A stretch of DNA of 7,388 nucleotides from Acidobacteriaceae bacterium (GTDB lineage Bacteria; Acidobacteriota; Terriglobia; Terriglobales; Acidobacteriaceae), in NCBI GenBank assembly GCA_003151875.1, contig PLYW01000100.1:2683-10070 (forward strand), in the 5' to 3' direction. The stretch's first letter is position 1. Each line of letters starts with the position of its first letter. The translations under genes and the position numbers were made by a program. Under the pieces are notes generated by a model that saw only the letters and a program-made list of their open reading frames with translations, did no database searches and had not been told where the DNA came from. This document shows, piece by piece, positions 5,162-7,388 of the stretch.

Positions 5162-5776
5162 GTGGACGATGTGACGGCATTCATCCTGGCGGGCGGGCGC
5201 AGCTCCCGCATGGGGTCAGACAAAGCGCTGCTCGTGGTCGGCAACCAGACGCTGCTGGAGCGCGCCTTGCACACGGCTGCGGCCGTCGCCAACACGGTTC
5301 TTATCGTCGGTCCGCGCGATCGCTATGCGCAATATGGCGATGTGGTAGGGGATGTCTTCCCCGATTGCGGCCCGCTTGGCGGAATCCACGCTGCCTTATG
5401 TATCACCAAAACGGAGCTCAACCTGATTCTTGCGGTGGATACGCCTTCGGTAGGTCCGGATTTTCTCGCCTGGCTACTGGAGCAGGCGCGCGCCAGCAGC
5501 GAGCTTGTCGTGGTTCCCGAGGCACTGGGCGGGCTGCAACCCCTGGCCGCGGTTTACCATCGCTCTGTGCGTGAGGTGGCTGAACAGGCGCTGAAAAACG
5601 GCGACTACAAGATCGGAAATTTGTTCTCATTGGCGCCTACGCGGTACATCTCCGAAACTGAAATCCGTGCTGCGGGTTTCTCGCCGATGCTCTTTCGCAA
5701 TGTGAATACTCTCGAAGAATATGAAGATCTCGTACAAAAGGAAGATGCCCTGCGCATGAGAGGCAACGCCGAATGA
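5162..5776 (+). CDS. mobA: Molybdenum cofactor guanylyltransferase
   Basis: Transfers GMP from GTP to molybdopterin-Mo to make the guanine dinucleotide form of the cofactor; cytoplasmic, Rossmann-like nucleotidyltransferase fold. The 204 residues are near the usual 190-210. Seen in order: the GTP-binding loop ILAGGRSSRMGSDKALL (8-24), GPLGGIHAAL (residues about 70-79), the metal-binding Asp in LILAVDTPS, QPLAAVYHRSV (canonical QPLxALY) and the C-terminal NVNTLEEYEDL (canonical N-NTPEDL). The start is GTG 5162, which puts the AGG loop at the normal distance; GTG 5171 is possible. There is no Shine-Dalgarno but a -10-like TATGAT just upstream. It overlaps the next ATPase gene by 4 nt (ATGA), so the two are almost certainly co-transcribed. 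No other molybdopterin gene is in the window. A related cytidylyltransferase (MocA-type) is less likely but not excluded. Confidence 0.9.
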   Translation: MDDVTAFILAGGRSSRMGSDKALLVVGNQTLLERALHTAAAVANTVLIVGPRDRYAQYGDVVGDVFPDCGPLGGIHAALCITKTELNLILAVDTPSVGPDFLAWLLEQARASSELVVVPEALGGLQPLAAVYHRSVREVAEQALKNGDYKIGNLFSLAPTRYISETEIRAAGFSPMLFRNVNTLEEYEDLVQKEDALRMRGNAE

Positions 5777-6570
5777 ACGAAGGAAAGCCCTATATCGAAT
5801 TCCAGGATGTGCACAAAGCATTCGGCAGCAACGTCGTGCTCAACGGCGTGAGTTTCAACGTCATGCCGGGCGAGACCGTTTGCATCCTGGGCCGAAGCGG
5901 GGTAGGGAAGTCGGTGGCGCTGCACGAGATCATGGGCTTTCTTAAGCCCGACAAGGGGCGAGTTTGGGTAGCTTATGAAGACATCACCAATTATGGCGAG
6001 GAGGACATGGAGCGCATCCGCAAGAAGGTGACCATGGTGTTTCAGAATGGAGCGCTCTTCGATTCCCTGACGATAGGCGAGAATATTGCGTTTCCTCTGC
6101 GCGAACGCGGTGGCTTGCAGGAGGAGCAGATCTACCAGATCATCGACGGCCTGCTTGAAATGGTGGGCGTGCGGGAATTCCGCGACATGCTACCCTCCGA
6201 CCTGTCGACCGGCATGAAGCGTTCCGTGGCCATTGCCCGCGCGCTGGCGGCGCAGCCTGACGCCGTGCTCTACGATGAGCCCACCACCATGGTCGATCCG
6301 CTGATGGCGCACCTGCTGGGCGACTTGATCAAGAAACTCAAGAAGCAGTTGAAGCTCACCAGCATCGTAGTCACCCACGACATGGCCCTGGCCAAAAAGC
6401 TGTCCGACCGCCTGCTGTTTCTGCACGAGGCGCGCGCCATCTTCTTTGGGACGTTTGCGGAAATGGCGAACTGCAAGGAGCCTATCGTGCAGGAGTTCCT
6501 CGAACTCGACTCTCTGGACTTCGAGCACTACTTCGGGGCGCAACGTCCCCCGCACGAACCGAGGGTGTAA
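5773..6570 (+). CDS. MlaF-like ABC ATPase with variant signature motif
   Basis: A 265-residue cytoplasmic ABC ATPase, closest in style to MlaF of lipid-transport systems (MVFQNGALFDSLTIGENIAF, compare mlaF of this window). Walker A is GRSGVGKS (40-47), Q-loop Gln91, Walker B AVLYDEP with catalytic Glu169, and H-loop His202 in VVTHDMA, so its own hydrolytic residues are complete. The signature is LSTGM (144-148) instead of LSGGM, and the D-loop reads MVDP in place of GLDP. These are complementary to the defects in mlaF at 2654-3499. The tail after residue 240 (ELDSLDFEHYFG and on) extends past the ABC domain. ATG 5773 overlaps the mobA stop as ATGA, with GAGAGG upstream, so translation is probably coupled. 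No permease gene follows; the nearest is mlaE, 1.5 kb away on the other strand. It could serve that MlaE or another elsewhere in the genome. Confidence 0.92.
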   Translation: MNEGKPYIEFQDVHKAFGSNVVLNGVSFNVMPGETVCILGRSGVGKSVALHEIMGFLKPDKGRVWVAYEDITNYGEEDMERIRKKVTMVFQNGALFDSLTIGENIAFPLRERGGLQEEQIYQIIDGLLEMVGVREFRDMLPSDLSTGMKRSVAIARALAAQPDAVLYDEPTTMVDPLMAHLLGDLIKKLKKQLKLTSIVVTHDMALAKKLSDRLLFLHEARAIFFGTFAEMANCKEPIVQEFLELDSLDFEHYFGAQRPPHEPRV

Positions 6571-6599
6571 ATCGTGCTTCAAAGGGCGGAAGGAACCAG

Positions 6600-6660
6600 C
6601 CACGGAGCCACGGAGAAGACGAAGGAAGAATTAAACTCCGTGCCCTCAGTGTCTCCGTGG
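6600..6660. repeat. CCACGGAG/CTCCGTGG inverted repeat between convergent genes
   Basis: Two tandem CCACGGAG units (6600-6607, 6608-6615) face CTCCGTGC (6636-6643), CTCAGTGT (6645-6652) and CTCCGTGG (6653-6660). The outer units pair perfectly over 8 bp and the inner ones over 7 bp, around an AT- and purine-rich 20-nt loop. It sits 30 nt after the MlaF-like gene and 43 nt beyond the ribE stop, where a bidirectional terminator or transcript-end hairpin is expected, but no T-run follows. I recall similar CACGGAG...CTCCGTG elements dispersed between genes of several soil bacterial phyla. Confidence 0.7.
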
Positions 6661-6702
6661 TGAACAATCTTCGTTCGCGGCTTTCGCCACTGTTGAACGG
6701 CT

Positions 6703-7347
6703 TCAGAAACCTTGCGCGACCAACCGCTCTACGGTCAGCGCTCCGCTCTGCTCATCGCGCCTGGTCCATTTCTCCAGATACTTGGCGATAATGTCGGTCT
6801 CGATGTTCACTGGATCGCCGGGCTTCAGCGAAGCCAGGTTCGTCATCTTCACGGTGTGCGGGATGATGGCAATGGTGAGCCGCAAACCTTCCAGCTTCGC
6901 CACCGTGAGGCTGATGCCTTCAATGGCGATGGAGCCCTTGAACACGACATACTTTTCCAACTCCTCCGGGATATCGATGAGCAGCCAGAAGTCGTCCGCG
7001 TTGGCAATTGGCTCCAGCCCCACCAATCGACCCGTGCCATCCACGTGTCCTTGTACCATATGACCGCCCATGCGTCCGTCCGCCTTCAGCGGCAACTCCA
7101 GATTTACCAGCGCTCCCTCGGTGATGCGAGAGAGCGAGGTCAGCCTCCAGGTTTCGGCGGCCAGGTCGGCGCAGAAAGATTGCGGCGTGATATCGAGCGC
7201 GGTCAGGCAGACGCCGCTGACGGCCACGCTGTTCCCCTGCTGTAACTCATTCGCGCTGGTCGGGGCGTAGATGGTGATGCGGTGATTGCCGCCGCGTTCC
7301 ACAATGCTGGCAATGGTTCCGACTTCTTCGACGAGTCCTGTAAACAT
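6703..7347 (-). CDS. ribE: Riboflavin synthase, alpha subunit
   Basis: Dismutates two 6,7-dimethyl-8-ribityllumazine molecules to riboflavin plus the pyrimidine precursor, the last step of riboflavin synthesis; a cytoplasmic homotrimer. The 214 residues match the usual 200-220. The N-terminus MFTGLVEEVGTI is diagnostic. Two tandem lumazine-binding domains are visible: the first with GNSVAVSGVCLTA, the second beginning at MGGHMVQGHVDGTG and carrying the parallel KGSIAIEGISLTV. The C-terminal NIETDIIAKYLEKW matches the family's ETDxxAKY helix. I chose ATG 7347 because it gives the exact family N-terminus and follows GAGG by 8 nt; the frame runs 13 codons further up, but through repeat sequence. 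No other rib gene and no FMN riboswitch is visible in the 41 bp left upstream. A heptamer array ends 21 nt before its start. Confidence 0.97.
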   Translation of the reverse strand: MFTGLVEEVGTIASIVERGGNHRITIYAPTSANELQQGNSVAVSGVCLTALDITPQSFCADLAAETWRLTSLSRITEGALVNLELPLKADGRMGGHMVQGHVDGTGRLVGLEPIANADDFWLLIDIPEELEKYVVFKGSIAIEGISLTVAKLEGLRLTIAIIPHTVKMTNLASLKPGDPVNIETDIIAKYLEKWTRRDEQSGALTVERLVAQGF

Positions 7348-7368
7348 GATGACGACCTCGAAAATGCA

Positions 7369-7388
7369 GCAATTAGCAATTGGCAATT
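7369..7388. repeat. Heptamer repeats GCAATT(A/G) upstream of ribE, cut by window end
   Basis: Three consecutive 7-bp-phased units, GCAATTA, GCAATTG and GCAATT, run into the right edge, so the array may continue outside. Like the array near mobA it has period 7 and a unit starting GC(A/G)A. It lies just upstream of the ribE ribosome-binding site. Confidence 0.65.

Noticed and set aside
6712..7245. 177-aa reading frame on the plus strand opposite ribE
   Set aside because: It mirrors a fully convincing riboflavin synthase and is low in recognisable structure.
7348..7386. ribE start 13 codons further upstream
   Set aside because: Those codons run through repeat sequence, while MFTGLVEE at 7347 is the standard N-terminus and has a ribosome site.
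7348..7388. FMN riboswitch before ribE
   Set aside because: Only 41 bp lie upstream in the window and they are heptamer repeats; no RFN-type conserved segments are visible. It could still lie outside.

Overview
The window is a 7.4 kb chromosomal stretch of moderately high-GC bacterial DNA. It holds housekeeping genes (topA, mobA, ribE), a Mla-type lipid-transport ABC module, a VOC-family protein and two small proteins with no function I can name. Two things point, at moderate confidence, to Acidobacteriota: the style of the 150-residue protein at 2205 and of the PhnB-like VOC protein, both resembling families I recall from that phylum, and the short heptameric repeats between genes. No marker in the window proves this. 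I see no rRNA, tRNA, CRISPR, insertion sequence or phage gene.

Layout. On the + strand, the C-terminal two thirds or so of DNA topoisomerase I (1-1556, cut by the left edge) ends in five C4 zinc ribbons. A perfect GC-rich hairpin follows, then a VOC/PhnB-like gene (1623-2102), a 102-bp spacer able to fold into a nested stem, and an uncharacterised 150-aa gene (2205-2657). That gene converges on a leftward mlaE-mlaF operon (4278 down to 2654), and the two stop codons share one CTAG palindrome. A 257-bp divergent region at 4279-4535 carries promoter candidates for both directions. It is followed on the + strand by a 131-aa hypothetical gene (4536-4931) and a 230-bp repeat-rich spacer. mobA (5162-5776) overlaps by 4 nt a second MlaF-like ATPase (5773-6570). 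A CCACGGAG-type inverted repeat lies before the leftward ribE (7347-6703), and another heptamer array starts just upstream of ribE at the window edge.

Main observation. The two MlaF-like ATPases have complementary defects. The one beside mlaE has Ser in place of the catalytic Walker B Glu (YDSP) and Ser in place of the H-loop His (VTSR), but an intact LSGGM signature. The one behind mobA has intact YDEP and VTHD, but a changed signature (LSTGM) and D-loop (MVDP). That is the pattern of asymmetric ABC pairs with one degenerate and one working ATP site; CFTR NBD1 has the same two Ser substitutions. I infer, without proof, that the two proteins may form a heterodimeric ATPase for the MlaE permease. 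No MCE-domain (MlaD) gene is present in the window.

Second observation. Spacers contain 7-bp-phased repeats: nine units of (G/A)CGANNN next to mobA, four units of the same motif inverted 110 bp upstream of them, and GCAATT(A/G) units upstream of ribE. The mobA start has no Shine-Dalgarno sequence but has TATGAT ending 6 nt before its GTG, which suggests a leaderless transcript that begins right after the repeats.
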